Source: Serratia sp. M24T3 (GTDB taxonomy: Bacteria; Pseudomonadota; Gammaproteobacteria; Enterobacterales; Enterobacteriaceae). Taken from it: 49,427 nucleotides of DNA. The notes below the pieces were generated by a model. That model saw only the letters and a list, made by a program, of their open reading frames with translations, was not told where the DNA came from and searched no databases. The translations under genes were made by a program, and so were the position numbers. Of the stretch, positions 41,994 through 49,427 are shown piece after piece (position 1 is the first letter of the stretch; each line of letters begins with the position of its first letter). The stretch is taken from the NCBI RefSeq assembly GCF_000257645.1, contig NZ_AJHJ01000036.1, forward strand, positions 1 to 49,427, read 5' to 3'.

Positions 41994-42080
41994 GTTTTAC
42001 CCTTAATAAATGATGCTTCCTGACGGTACGTTAAGTGGACAGCGAAGCCAATGGCGCTGCAACTTGCGGCATAAAGGCGT

Positions 42081-42086
42081 TATACT
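42081..42086 (+). promoter_or_regulatory. -10 element of acpH, very close to its ATG
   Basis: TATACT ends 6 nt before the acpH ATG (42093), so the transcript would begin at or next to the start codon. A weak CTGCAA at 42057-42062 could be the -35. Confidence 0.5.
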
Positions 42087-42092
42087 GCGCAA

Positions 42093-42674
42093 ATGAATTT
42101 TCTCGCACACCTTCATCTGGCCAAACTGGCCGACAGTTCGCTGATGGGCAACCTGATGGCGGATTTCGTTCGCGGCAATCCCGAGGGCCTGTATTCTGCT
42201 GCTGTAGTCAGCGGAATACGCATGCATCGGCGAGTTGACGTGATGACCGATTCACTGCCGGAAGTAAAAGTTGCCCGTGACTTTTTCCGCCCCGAATTTC
42301 GACGAGTGTCCTCCATAACGCTCGACGTCGTTTGGGATCACTTCCTGTCGCTGCACTGGGACAAGCTTTGCCCGGAGATGCCGCTGGCAGTGTTTATCAA
42401 TCAGTGTCGTGAAACGATTGAACCTCATCTGGCAGAAACTCCCGAGCGATTTCAAAGTCTCAATACCTATCTTTGGCCTCAACGATGGATGGAGCGTTAT
42501 GCCGAACTCCCCTTCATAGGCGATGTGTTACAAGGTATGGCCAATCGGCGGCCACGACTGGCGGCTCTCGCTGGCTCGTTTTACGACGTTAGTCTCCAAT
42601 ACGAGCATTTAGAGCGACAGTTCTGGCAGTTTTACCCGCAAATGATGCAACAGGCCAAGAATAAGCAGATCTAG
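42093..42674 (+). CDS. acpH: Acyl carrier protein phosphodiesterase
   Basis: This 193-aa HD-like hydrolase has exactly the E. coli length. It removes the 4'-phosphopantetheine arm from ACP. It begins [10 protein letters not shown] with the LMADFVRGN motif, and [10 protein letters not shown] is conserved; these His/Asp residues form the metal site. No Shine-Dalgarno sequence precedes the ATG. It is divergent from queA. Confidence 0.97.
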   Translation: MNFLAHLHLAKLADSSLMGNLMADFVRGNPEGLYSAAVVSGIRMHRRVDVMTDSLPEVKVARDFFRPEFRRVSSITLDVVWDHFLSLHWDKLCPEMPLAVFINQCRETIEPHLAETPERFQSLNTYLWPQRWMERYAELPFIGDVLQGMANRRPRLAALAGSFYDVSLQYEHLERQFWQFYPQMMQQAKNKQI

Positions 42675-42684
42675 ATCACATTTG

Positions 42685-42721
42685 ATAGCCGAATGCTATC
42701 TGATCGATTGGTCCCATGGGG
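42685..42721. promoter_or_regulatory. OxyR-like binding site upstream of the peroxiredoxin gene
   Basis: ATAG-N7-CTAT (42685-42699), exactly 7 nt, then ATTGGTCCCATGGGG (42707-42721) follow the 37-bp OxyR layout (two ATAGNTNNNANCTAT boxes 7 nt apart). The first box has perfect outer arms but lacks the inner T/A; the second has the inner T/A but weak outer arms. It lies just upstream of the promoter, where OxyR activates. Confidence 0.45.
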
Positions 42722-42737
42722 TTTATTCCCCTAGTCG

Positions 42738-42767
42738 TTGCACTTATACTGGCTGCGATTTGATAAT
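42738..42767 (+). promoter_or_regulatory. Sigma-70 promoter of the peroxiredoxin gene
   Basis: -35 TTGCAC (42738-42743) and -10 GATAAT (42762-42767) at 18-nt spacing, 34 nt before the ATG. Confidence 0.55.
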
Positions 42768-42801
42768 CCCTCCATTTACCTAATACTAGAAAGGAGTTTT
42801 T

Positions 42802-43404
42802 ATGGTTCTGGTAACTCGTCCGGCCCCAGATTTTACCGCAGCAGCTGTTCTTGGCAGCGGCGAAGTTGTTGAAAACTTCAACTTTAAAAAACACACTGCG
42901 GGTAAAGCTACCGTTGTTTTCTTCTGGCCAATGGACTTCACTTTCGTGTGCCCATCTGAGCTGATCGCTTTCGACAAGCGTTACGAAGACTTCCAGTCAA
43001 AAGGCGTTGAAGTAGTCGGTATCTCTTTTGACTCTGAGTTTGTTCACAATGCATGGCGTAACACCCCTGTTGAAAACGGCGGCATCGGCAAAGTGAAATA
43101 CGCGATGGTTGCTGATATCAAACGTGAAATCCAGAAAGCCTACGGCATCGAACACCCAGACGCTGGTGTTGCTCTGCGTGGTTCTTTCCTGATCGATGAT
43201 AAAGGTATCGTGCGCCACCAGGTTGTTAACGACCTGCCGCTGGGCCGTAACATCGACGAAATGCTGCGTATGGTTGACGCGCTGCAATTCCACGAAGAGC
43301 ACGGCGAAGTTTGTCCTGCACAGTGGGAAAAAGGCAAAAAAGGCATGAGCGCATCACCAGACGGCGTTGCTGCATACCTGTCTGAGCATGCTATCAACCT
43401 GTAA
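42802..43404 (+). CDS. Typical 2-Cys peroxiredoxin (AhpC/TSA family)
   Basis: This is a 200-aa thiol peroxidase. The peroxidatic Cys50 is in FTFVCPSEL and the resolving Cys171 is in GEVCPAQW, so it should form the head-to-tail dimers of typical 2-Cys enzymes that reduce H2O2 and organic peroxides. It has GGIG at 93-96 and a C-terminal Tyr-Leu (192-193) where hyperoxidation-sensitive enzymes have GGLG and Tyr-Phe. It is not the 187-aa AhpC of the ahpCF operon, and no ahpF is nearby. A strong AAGGAG precedes the ATG. It has its own promoter, possible OxyR site and terminator. Confidence 0.96.
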   Translation: MVLVTRPAPDFTAAAVLGSGEVVENFNFKKHTAGKATVVFFWPMDFTFVCPSELIAFDKRYEDFQSKGVEVVGISFDSEFVHNAWRNTPVENGGIGKVKYAMVADIKREIQKAYGIEHPDAGVALRGSFLIDDKGIVRHQVVNDLPLGRNIDEMLRMVDALQFHEEHGEVCPAQWEKGKKGMSASPDGVAAYLSEHAINL

Positions 43405-43445
43405 TCACATTTGATTATTGGCGTTAGCTAAAACAGAATTGCCCG

Positions 43446-43475
43446 ACGGTCAGCCTATGCTGGCCGTTTTTTTTT
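43446..43475 (+). terminator. Terminator of the peroxiredoxin gene
   Basis: ACGGTCAGC-ctat-GCTGGCCGT (one G-T pair) is followed by nine Ts, 41 nt past the stop. Confidence 0.94.
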
Positions 43476-43681
43476 GCCTCGCATCTTTAAACCCTCTCTC
43501 CAACGCAATTTTTTTTCGACCAAGCTCATACTCCTGCCTGCCTTTGTATCTCATATGTTAAATAACATCTAAGCTGATGTATGTTATTGCAGCATTTGAA
43601 TTTTTGTTTCAATAAATGGCCTGCGCTTTGCATTATTAACGCGACAAAAAATCACACTACAGGGTGTAACCAGGAGCTTTT

Positions 43682-45457
43682 ATGTTTTTAAAACAATGGA
43701 CGAAGCCGTTAACCGTACCTCTGACCTTGGCCGCGCTGCTAGTCAGCGGTTCTCTATATGCCGCCTCTAACCCGGCGGTAGAAGCCAAAAACGGCATGGT
43801 GGTGACCTCCCAATACCTCGCCTCTCAGGTGGGCGTCGATATTCTCAAGAAAGGCGGTAACGCGATTGATGCCGCAGTAGCGGTGGGCTACGCCGAGGCG
43901 GTGGTCAACCCATGCTGTGGCAACATTGGCGGCGGTGGCTTCATGACGGTGCATCTGGCCAACGGCAAAGACACTTTCATCAATTTCCGCGAGATGGCGC
44001 CCGCTGCGGCCAGCGCCAATATGTATCTCGACGCACAGGGTAATATCAAAAAAGGTGCCAGTCTGTATGGTTATCTGGCGGTAGGCGTACCGGGTACGGT
44101 GATGGGTCTGGATCACGCTCAGCGCGCTTACGGCAAGCTGACTCGCGCTCAGGTAATGGCTCCGGCAATCAAGCTGGCTCGCGATGGTTTTGTGCTGACT
44201 CGCGCCGACACCGACATTCTCGACACCAAGACCGCAAAGTTTAAAGACCAGCCCGACGTGGCGAAAATCTTCCTGCGCAAGGACGGCACTCCGCTGCAAC
44301 CGGGCGACAAGCTGGTGCAAATGGATCTGGCCAAGACGCTTGAGGCAATTTCTAAGCACGGCCCTGATGCTTTCTATAAGGGTAAAATTCCTGCTGCGGT
44401 CGAAGCGGCCTCGAAAAAAGGCGGCGGTATTATCACCGCGGCTGATTTTGCCAACTATAAGGTGACTGAAACCGCGCCAGTAACCTGCAGTTACCGTGGC
44501 TACAAGTTTGTTTCTGCGCCTCCGCCAAGCTCGGGCGGTGTGACGATGTGTGAAACGCTGAATATTCTTGAAGGTTATGACCTGAAGAGCATGGGCTTTA
44601 ACTCGGCGGCGTCTATTCATTATCTGACTGAGGCAATGCGCCATGCTTATATGGATCGCAACACCTTCCTTGGCGATCCGGCGTTTGTTGACAATCCTGT
44701 GGATCGTTTGTTGAGCAAGAGCTACGCTGCTGATATCCGTAAGAAAATCGAAGCTGACAAGGCCACACCTTCTTCGCAGGTTCAGCCTGGTATGGAGCCG
44801 CACGAAAAACCGGAAACCACGCATTATTCTATTGTCGACAAAGACGGCAATGCAGTTTCGACCACTTATACAATCAATGGGCTGTTTGGTTCCATCGAGA
44901 TTGCTCCGGGTACAGGGTTCTTCTTGAATGATGAGATGGACGATTTTACCAGCAAGGTCGGCGAGAAAAACATGTACGGGCTGGTGCAGGGCAGTAAAAA
45001 TGCCATCGCCCCCGGTAAGCGCCCACTATCGTCGATGAGCCCGAGTTTAATCACTAAAGACGGCAAAACCTTTATGGTTCTGGGGTCGCCGGGGGGGTCT
45101 CGTATCATCACTATTACGCTGGAAACCGCGTTGAATGTGATCGATTTCGGCATGCCTCCGCAGGAAGCAGTAAATGCGCCGCGTATTCACCATCAGTGGT
45201 TGCCGGATGAAGTGTATTACGAGCAGCGCGGTGTGTCGGCTGACAGTTTGAATTTGTTGCAGAAGATGGGTTACAAAATGGTTGAGCAGACGCCATGGGG
45301 CGCGGCGGAGCTGATTATGGTAGGCCTGCCGGGTGCGGTGGGGGTTACTCCGCAAAGTTCGGGCAATGACGCGGCGGTATCTGGCAAGGTGCGTGAGGGC
45401 TATCTTTACGGCGCCAATGACGTTCGTCGTCCTGCCGGGGCGGCAAAAGGTTATTAA
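43682..45457 (+). CDS. ggt: Gamma-glutamyltranspeptidase, periplasmic
   Basis: This 591-aa precursor (E. coli 580) has a signal peptide cleaved near residue 28 (SLYA-ASNP). It is an Ntn-hydrolase that self-cleaves before the nucleophile Thr379 in ETTHYSIVDKDGNA (E. coli Thr391), giving large and small subunits. PLSSMSPSLI and GSPGGSRI form the active-site loops. It cleaves gamma-glutamyl amides such as glutathione. In E. coli ggt lies elsewhere; here it sits between the peroxiredoxin and proY. The start ATG 43682 has AGGAG upstream. An 8-bp inverted repeat AATAACAT/ATGTTATT lies at 43561-43588 in its upstream region. Confidence 0.97.
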   Translation: MFLKQWTKPLTVPLTLAALLVSGSLYAASNPAVEAKNGMVVTSQYLASQVGVDILKKGGNAIDAAVAVGYAEAVVNPCCGNIGGGGFMTVHLANGKDTFINFREMAPAAASANMYLDAQGNIKKGASLYGYLAVGVPGTVMGLDHAQRAYGKLTRAQVMAPAIKLARDGFVLTRADTDILDTKTAKFKDQPDVAKIFLRKDGTPLQPGDKLVQMDLAKTLEAISKHGPDAFYKGKIPAAVEAASKKGGGIITAADFANYKVTETAPVTCSYRGYKFVSAPPPSSGGVTMCETLNILEGYDLKSMGFNSAASIHYLTEAMRHAYMDRNTFLGDPAFVDNPVDRLLSKSYAADIRKKIEADKATPSSQVQPGMEPHEKPETTHYSIVDKDGNAVSTTYTINGLFGSIEIAPGTGFFLNDEMDDFTSKVGEKNMYGLVQGSKNAIAPGKRPLSSMSPSLITKDGKTFMVLGSPGGSRIITITLETALNVIDFGMPPQEAVNAPRIHHQWLPDEVYYEQRGVSADSLNLLQKMGYKMVEQTPWGAAELIMVGLPGAVGVTPQSSGNDAAVSGKVREGYLYGANDVRRPAGAAKGY

Positions 45458-45466
45458 TATTTAAAC

Positions 45467-45486
45467 CTTGTTGACCGAGATACTCG
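45467..45486 (+). repeat. 20-bp direct repeat, copy 1
   Basis: This sequence, beginning CTTGTTGACCGAG, occurs again identically at 45581-45600. The 94 bp between them are GC-rich and hairpin-forming (GAGGC ... GCCTC near 45502-45536). No gene is present between ggt and proY. Confidence 0.85.
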
Positions 45487-45580
45487 GGTCGACCGTCCCG
45501 CGAGGCGCTTCGGCGGCAAAAACGCCGCTACGGCCTCATCGGAACGTTTCCCCTAATAATGAGCATTTGTAAAAGTGTAT

Positions 45581-45600
45581 CTTGTTGACCGAGATACTCG
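45581..45600 (+). repeat. 20-bp direct repeat, copy 2
   Basis: Identical to 45467-45486, with a start-to-start period of 114 bp. It lies immediately upstream (on the plus strand) of the proY terminator. Confidence 0.85.
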
Positions 45601-45624
45601 CCCATAAAGTAATTAAGTGAATAG

Positions 45625-45662
45625 AAATCAAAAGGGAGGTGAGCGCTTGCTTACCTCCCTTT
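45625..45662 (-). terminator. Terminator of proY
   Basis: AAAGGGAGGT ... ACCTCCCTTT is followed on the minus strand by a T-rich tract (TTTTGATTTCT). It lies 25 nt past the proY stop. Confidence 0.82.
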
Positions 45663-45686
45663 CTTATTGCTGCAGGTTATTGCTTA

Positions 45687-47072
45687 TCAGGCCTGCCTGC
45701 GGGTTTTAATCCAATAGCTGACCACCAGTGCAAGAATCCATACTCCCCCAACATACAATGACATGCGGGTATCCGGGAAGTAGCCAATCAGCCCGATGAT
45801 AAAGAACAGGAAAATGATAGCAACAATCGAGGTGAAGATGCCGCCGCGCATCGGGAATTCCAGCTCAGAAATCTGTTTGCGGCTTAACTTGAGGCGGAAA
45901 CCAATCTGCGAGAAGAGGATCATAATCCATACCCAAACGGTGGCAAAGGTCGCAAGTGAGGCAATGACCAGGAACACGTTTTCCGGCATGATGTAGTTCA
46001 GATATACCGCAATCAGCAGGGCAACCATCATCACAATCACGGTCATAAATGGCGTGCCGCGACGGGATACTTTAGCAAACACTTTTGGTGCCTGCCCCTG
46101 ATTGGCCATGCCGTGCAGCATGCGGCCGACGCCAAAGATATCGGCGTTAATAGCTGAAAGCGAAGCAGTAATCACTACAAAATTAAGAATAGTTGCAGCA
46201 GCGGCAATGCCCATGTGCTGGAAAGTCAGAACAAACGGGCTGCCCTGAGTACCCACCAGATTCCATGGGAAAATGGACATGATCACAAACAGCGTGCCCA
46301 TGTAGAACACCAGAATACGCCAAGGCACAGAGTTAATGGCTTTTGGAATGGTGGTTTTTGGATCCTCGGCCTCGCCGGCAGTAATACCGATAATCTCGAT
46401 GCCGCCATAGGCAAACATCACCAGTTGCAGTGAAAGAATGGTGCCCATCAAACCATGACTAAAGAAGCCGCCGTGACTCCACAGGTTGCTTATGCCGGTC
46501 GGATGTCCGCCGTTGCCAATGCCCCAGATGATGATGCCTAAACCGGCGAGGATCATCACGATGATGGTCAATACTTTGAAGAACGAGAACCAGAATTCCA
46601 GCTCGCCGAACACTTTAACGCTCATCATATTAATGCCGCCGATGATAAGCACCACGCTCAGAACCCACATCCAGTGCGGCACGTCGGGGAACCAGACGCC
46701 CATGTAGATGCCGAACGCTGTCACGTCGGCGATACCAACGATCAAAATTTCAAAGCAGTAGGTCCAGCCGGTGATATAGCCTGCCAATGGTCCTAAATAG
46801 TCTTGTGCATAGCGTGAAAACGAGCCTGTCTGTGGGTTGTTTACCGACATCTCTCCCAGCGCACGCATGATGATGAAGGCAATAATCCCGCCAATGAGGT
46901 AGGCGAGCAGCACGCTTGGCCCCGCCATTTTTATCGCATCTGCCGAACCGTAAAACAGGCCGGTACCAATCGCCGAGCCGAGAGCCATAAAGCGAATGTG
47001 TCGGGTACTTAATCCGCGTTTAAGCGAAGTCGAGGGTTTCTCGGCCGACTGTGTATCTAGAGATTGTTGCAT
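45687..47072 (-). CDS. proY: Proline-specific permease ProY
   Basis: This is a 461-aa amino acid-polyamine-organocation (APC) transporter (E. coli 457) with 12 helices. The family opening [21 protein letters not shown] is followed by [13 protein letters not shown]. ProY is a cryptic proline carrier in Salmonella and E. coli. It lies downstream of brnQ as in E. coli, but a terminator separates them. Confidence 0.95.
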   Translation of the reverse strand: MQQSLDTQSAEKPSTSLKRGLSTRHIRFMALGSAIGTGLFYGSADAIKMAGPSVLLAYLIGGIIAFIIMRALGEMSVNNPQTGSFSRYAQDYLGPLAGYITGWTYCFEILIVGIADVTAFGIYMGVWFPDVPHWMWVLSVVLIIGGINMMSVKVFGELEFWFSFFKVLTIIVMILAGLGIIIWGIGNGGHPTGISNLWSHGGFFSHGLMGTILSLQLVMFAYGGIEIIGITAGEAEDPKTTIPKAINSVPWRILVFYMGTLFVIMSIFPWNLVGTQGSPFVLTFQHMGIAAAATILNFVVITASLSAINADIFGVGRMLHGMANQGQAPKVFAKVSRRGTPFMTVIVMMVALLIAVYLNYIMPENVFLVIASLATFATVWVWIMILFSQIGFRLKLSRKQISELEFPMRGGIFTSIVAIIFLFFIIGLIGYFPDTRMSLYVGGVWILALVVSYWIKTRRQA

Positions 47073-47145
47073 TTAAAAATTCCAAATCATAAAGCGCGGT
47101 CTAAAAACGAGATAACGGAATGGTCGCCGCTATCCTCTGCCAACG

Positions 47146-47172
47146 AAAAAGCCACGGAAACGAGTCCGTGGC
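47146..47172 (-). terminator. Terminator of brnQ
   Basis: GCCACGGA-aacgag-TCCGTGGC is followed on the minus strand by five Ts, 66 nt past the brnQ stop. It uncouples proY from brnQ. Confidence 0.9.
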
Positions 47173-47237
47173 CCTGATTGGCGAATGCTTAATCAACGCG
47201 GGTGCCACTCACCGAGGGCACCTTTCTGGCGTTTTCA

Positions 47238-48557
47238 TTACTGGTGTGCTGTAACGCTGCGCGCACCACTCACTTTGTCGTAAATCCCAACCAGCAGCAG
47301 CATCAAGACTGACGGTGGAAGCCAGGACAAACCTTGCTCGGCCAGCGGCAAATGAGCAGTCCATTCCGGCAGGCTGGCAGCAAAGTTGGAGCTTTTGATA
47401 CCGTCAATAATACCGAAAATCAGGCTGACCAGCATCACCGGCGCGATAATACGGGCGGTGCTATTCCACCAGCGCAGGGTAAAGCTCAGAACAACCAAGG
47501 CGATGCACGGTGGATAAATAGCGGTCAGAATCGGGATTGAAATCTGAATCAGGTGGCTCAGGCCAAGGTTAGAAACCAGCATCGAGAACAGGCCCAGAAT
47601 AAATACCAGCGTCTTGTAAGACAGCGGCAGATATTGCGAGAAGAACTCGGCGCAGGCGCAGGTCAGGCCAACCGCAGTCACCATACAGGCGATGAAGATA
47701 AGCGCTGCCAGGAAGAAGCTACCGACACCGCCAAAGGTCTGCTGTACGTAGGTGTGCAGAATAACAGCACCATTTTGCGCCTGTGGCACCAGCGATGCAG
47801 TGTTAACGCCGAGCTTGAACAGGCTCAGGTAAACCAGCAGCAGGCCCAGACCGGCAATCAAACCGGCTAAAACAGTGTAGCGAGTCAACAGCTTGGCGTC
47901 GCTTACTCCGCGAGAACGTGCTGCGTTAACGATGACAATACCGAACACCAATGCGCCCAGCGTATCCATAGTCAGATAACCATTCACGAAACCGTTGGAG
48001 AACGGCTGGGTTTCGTAAGCCTGAGTGGCTGGCAGCGGTTGACCGGCAGGCCACAGCACGGCAGCAATACCCAGGATTGCCAGCGCAACAATTTTCAGCG
48101 GCGCCAGAATATGGCCTACAGTATCGAGCAGGCGGCCCGGATAAAGCGAAATTCCGATCACCAGCACGAAGTAAATCAGGCTGTACACCAAGAGCGGAGT
48201 TGCGCCGTCACCGGTTAACGGTGCAATCCCAACTTCAAAAGAAACCGTTGCGGTACGCGGCGTGGCGAAAAGCGGACCAACGGCCAGGTAGCAGACGGTC
48301 GCCAATAACAGACCGGCCTTGCGACCAATTGGGGTGCTCAGCGCATCAATACCGCCACCGACACGAGCAAGAGCAATCACGGTCATCACCGGTAGACCGA
48401 CGGCAGTGATCATAAAACCGAGTGCGGCCCACCATACGTGGTGACCGGCCTGTAATCCTACCATCGGAGGGAAAATGATATTTCCCGCACCGACAAATAA
48501 GGCAAAGGTCATAAAGCCCAATGCCAGAATATCTTTGGTTTTTAACTGATGACTCAT
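47238..48557 (-). CDS. brnQ: Branched-chain amino acid transport system II carrier protein
   Basis: This is a 439-aa protein, exactly the E. coli length from ATG 48557 ([14 protein letters not shown]). It is a Na+-coupled LIVCS-family importer of Leu, Ile and Val with 12 helices; [14 protein letters not shown] and [13 protein letters not shown] are diagnostic. A start at 48581 would add eight residues (MHRHHDII); the ribosome-binding site for either is weak. It imports the substrates that the azlCD pair in this window may export. Confidence 0.96.
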   Translation of the reverse strand: MSHQLKTKDILALGFMTFALFVGAGNIIFPPMVGLQAGHHVWWAALGFMITAVGLPVMTVIALARVGGGIDALSTPIGRKAGLLLATVCYLAVGPLFATPRTATVSFEVGIAPLTGDGATPLLVYSLIYFVLVIGISLYPGRLLDTVGHILAPLKIVALAILGIAAVLWPAGQPLPATQAYETQPFSNGFVNGYLTMDTLGALVFGIVIVNAARSRGVSDAKLLTRYTVLAGLIAGLGLLLVYLSLFKLGVNTASLVPQAQNGAVILHTYVQQTFGGVGSFFLAALIFIACMVTAVGLTCACAEFFSQYLPLSYKTLVFILGLFSMLVSNLGLSHLIQISIPILTAIYPPCIALVVLSFTLRWWNSTARIIAPVMLVSLIFGIIDGIKSSNFAASLPEWTAHLPLAEQGLSWLPPSVLMLLLVGIYDKVSGARSVTAHQ

Positions 48558-48860
48558 GATGATGTCGTGATGCCTGTGCAAAATGAATAAAAGTGTCCGC
48601 TGCTGGCACTCGGCATAAACTTGAGGAAGTTGCCTGACGATATGAAAATGACTTTTTTATGCAGGGGGAATGCGAGTGCAGCGGCGTTAAGGTACGCTTT
48701 TATAGTGCATGAAGGCAAGTCTCGATCCTAAAAGCAGAATCTTAAACTGGATTTGAAACGCTGGGCAGTAAAATTCACTGGATTTAGCTAAAAAATCACC
48801 ACATGATACGTATGATATTTGAGCAATCAATGCCAACTTTGCGCTTTAATTAAATGAAAA
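48558..48860. other. Upstream region of brnQ, no gene seen
   Basis: This AT-rich region has no convincing coding frame. A TATAAA on the minus strand near 48699-48704 is a possible -10 for brnQ, but no good -35 accompanies it. Confidence 0.35.
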
Positions 48861-48897
48861 GTGCGTGAAACTGCCGTGAAATGGACGTTTCACGCAC
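48861..48897 (-). other. Perfect 11-bp hairpin, terminator-like on the minus strand
   Basis: GTGCGTGAAAC ... GTTTCACGCAC with a 15-nt loop. On the minus strand it is followed by TTTTCATTT. No gene between here and the phoR-side terminator explains it; it could end an unannotated small RNA or be a site upstream of brnQ. Confidence 0.6.
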
Positions 48898-49031
48898 AAA
48901 AATGCGGGTTATTTTTAACTAAATAGCAACAGTCAGCTTTGTAAGCGCTAAATTAATGATCTTGCAGCACTATTAAATGCACAAAGAGCTTGAGTCTCTT
49001 ATAAATCTGATAGTCAGATTTGAAGATGCTT

Positions 49032-49077
49032 AAAAACAAAAACCCGAGCGACTTTTAGAAATAAGTCACTCAGGTTT
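49032..49077 (-). terminator. Intrinsic terminator for a leftward gene to the right of the window
   Basis: The 15-nt arms AAACCCGAGCGACTT / AAGTCACTCAGGTTT pair fully on the minus strand with two G-U pairs, followed by TTTTTGTTTTT. By E. coli order the gene beyond is phoR (phoBR), with the ERIC array lying between it and this terminator. Confidence 0.78.
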
Positions 49078-49101
49078 GGAGTATTTTCATTCTCAACACC
49101 A

Positions 49102-49229
49102 AAAGCGCAGAGATTTCGAGTGAGAGCAAGGCAGCAACCAAGTTCATCCCCAGGAGCTTACACAGGTCAGTGACTGGGGTGAACGAGGGAGGCGAACGCC
49201 GCTGTAGCTCGAAAGATCAAACTGTTGCC
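49102..49229 (+). repeat. ERIC element, tandem copy 1
   Basis: This 128-bp unit has the ERIC core CCCCAGGAGCTTACA and AGTGACTGGGGTGA, the parts targeted by classical ERIC-PCR primers. It also has the outer inverted repeat TTTCGAG ... CTCGAAA. It directly abuts the next copy. Confidence 0.92.
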
Positions 49230-49357
49230 AAAGCGCAGAGATTTCGAGTTAGAGCAAGGCAGCAAGCAAGTTCATCCTCAGGAGCTTACACAGGTCAGTG
49301 ACTGGGGTGAACGAGGGAGGCGAACGCCGCTGTAGCTCGAAAGATCAAACTGTTGCC
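49230..49357 (+). repeat. ERIC element, tandem copy 2
   Basis: 128 bp, differing from copy 1 at only a handful of positions (for example GAGTTAGAG for GAGTGAGAG, and ATCCTCAGG for ATCCCCAGG). Confidence 0.92.
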
Positions 49358-49427
49358 AAAGCGCAGAGATTTCGAATTAGAGCAAGGCAGCAAGCGAGTT
49401 CATCCCCAGAAGCTTACACAGGTAAGT
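49358..49427 (+). repeat. ERIC element, tandem copy 3, cut by the window edge
   Basis: First 70 bp of a third unit, with small changes (GAATTAGAG, CCCCAGAAGC, GGTAAGT). The array continues beyond the window, so the total copy number is unknown. Confidence 0.9.

Noticed and set aside
43754-44824. Long open frame on the minus strand opposite ggt
   Set aside because: Arg/His-rich antisense shadow of the ggt coding sequence, with no recognisable domain.
45467-45600. Insertion sequence or MITE with a target-site duplication
   Set aside because: The 20-bp direct repeats are longer than usual target duplications and I see no matching terminal inverted repeats just inside them, so I report only a repeat of unknown type.
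49102-49427. CRISPR array
   Set aside because: The repeats are contiguous 128-bp units without spacers, and they carry the ERIC consensus; no cas genes are present.

Overview
This window is a stretch of conserved chromosome from a gammaproteobacterium of the order Enterobacterales. The gene order is the Escherichia coli order from ppiD to brnQ, read in the opposite orientation: ppiD-hupB-lon-clpX-clpP-tig-bolA-yajG-ampG-cyoABCDE-yajR-yajQ-panE-yajL-thiI-xseB-ispA-dxs-yajO-pgpA-thiL-nusB-ribH-ribD-nrdR-yajI-secF-secD-yajC-tgt-queA-acpH-proY-brnQ. Protein lengths and starts follow E. coli closely. The departures are a 2-Cys peroxiredoxin and ggt between acpH and proY (where E. coli has malZ), plus ERIC repeats. 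These suggest the Yersiniaceae (Serratia/Rahnella/Rouxiella/Yersinia group), but the genus cannot be fixed from this sequence alone.

Layout. 1-10007 (all minus): the start of a ComEA-like exported protein, then the protein quality-control block: periplasmic chaperone PpiD, HU-beta, Lon, ClpX, ClpP, trigger factor, BolA. Lon and ClpP each have a good sigma-32 heat-shock promoter. 10323-12536 (+): lipoprotein YajG and muropeptide permease AmpG. 13083-17878 (+): the cytochrome bo3 operon cyoABCDE with a sigma-70 promoter and an FNR-like site. 18071-24920: yajR, yajQ, an azlCD branched-chain amino-acid exporter pair with a divergent XRE-cupin regulator and a 16-bp palindromic operator, an ERIC relic, panE-yajL, and a small islet holding an unrecognised 133-aa protein and a class A acid phosphatase. 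24940-30913: thiI (minus) diverging from xseB-ispA-dxs and yajO (+). 31101-35468 (minus): nrdR-ribD-ribH-nusB-thiL-pgpA. 35608-36156: lipoprotein YajI. 36281-41871 (minus): queA-tgt-yajC-secD-secF. 42093-45457 (+): acpH, a peroxiredoxin behind an OxyR-like site, and gamma-glutamyltranspeptidase. 45687-48557 (minus): proY and brnQ. 48558-49427: no gene, but two hairpins and a tandem array of ERIC elements with an exact 128-bp period that runs off the window.

Functional themes are ATP-dependent proteolysis and folding (lon, clpXP, tig, ppiD), aerobic respiration (cyo), isoprenoid, thiamine and riboflavin precursors (dxs, ispA, thiI, thiL, ribD, ribH), Sec export (secDF-yajC), queuosine tRNA modification (queA, tgt) and amino-acid transport (azlCD out; brnQ and proY in). 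I found no phage, IS transposase, CRISPR array, tRNA or rRNA. I saw no clear case of an undescribed multi-gene system. The best leads are the tandem ERIC array, the ERIC abutting the panE ribosome-binding site, a strong hairpin at the inferred 5' end of the thiI mRNA, the azlCD operator, and the orphan ORF/phosphatase islet.
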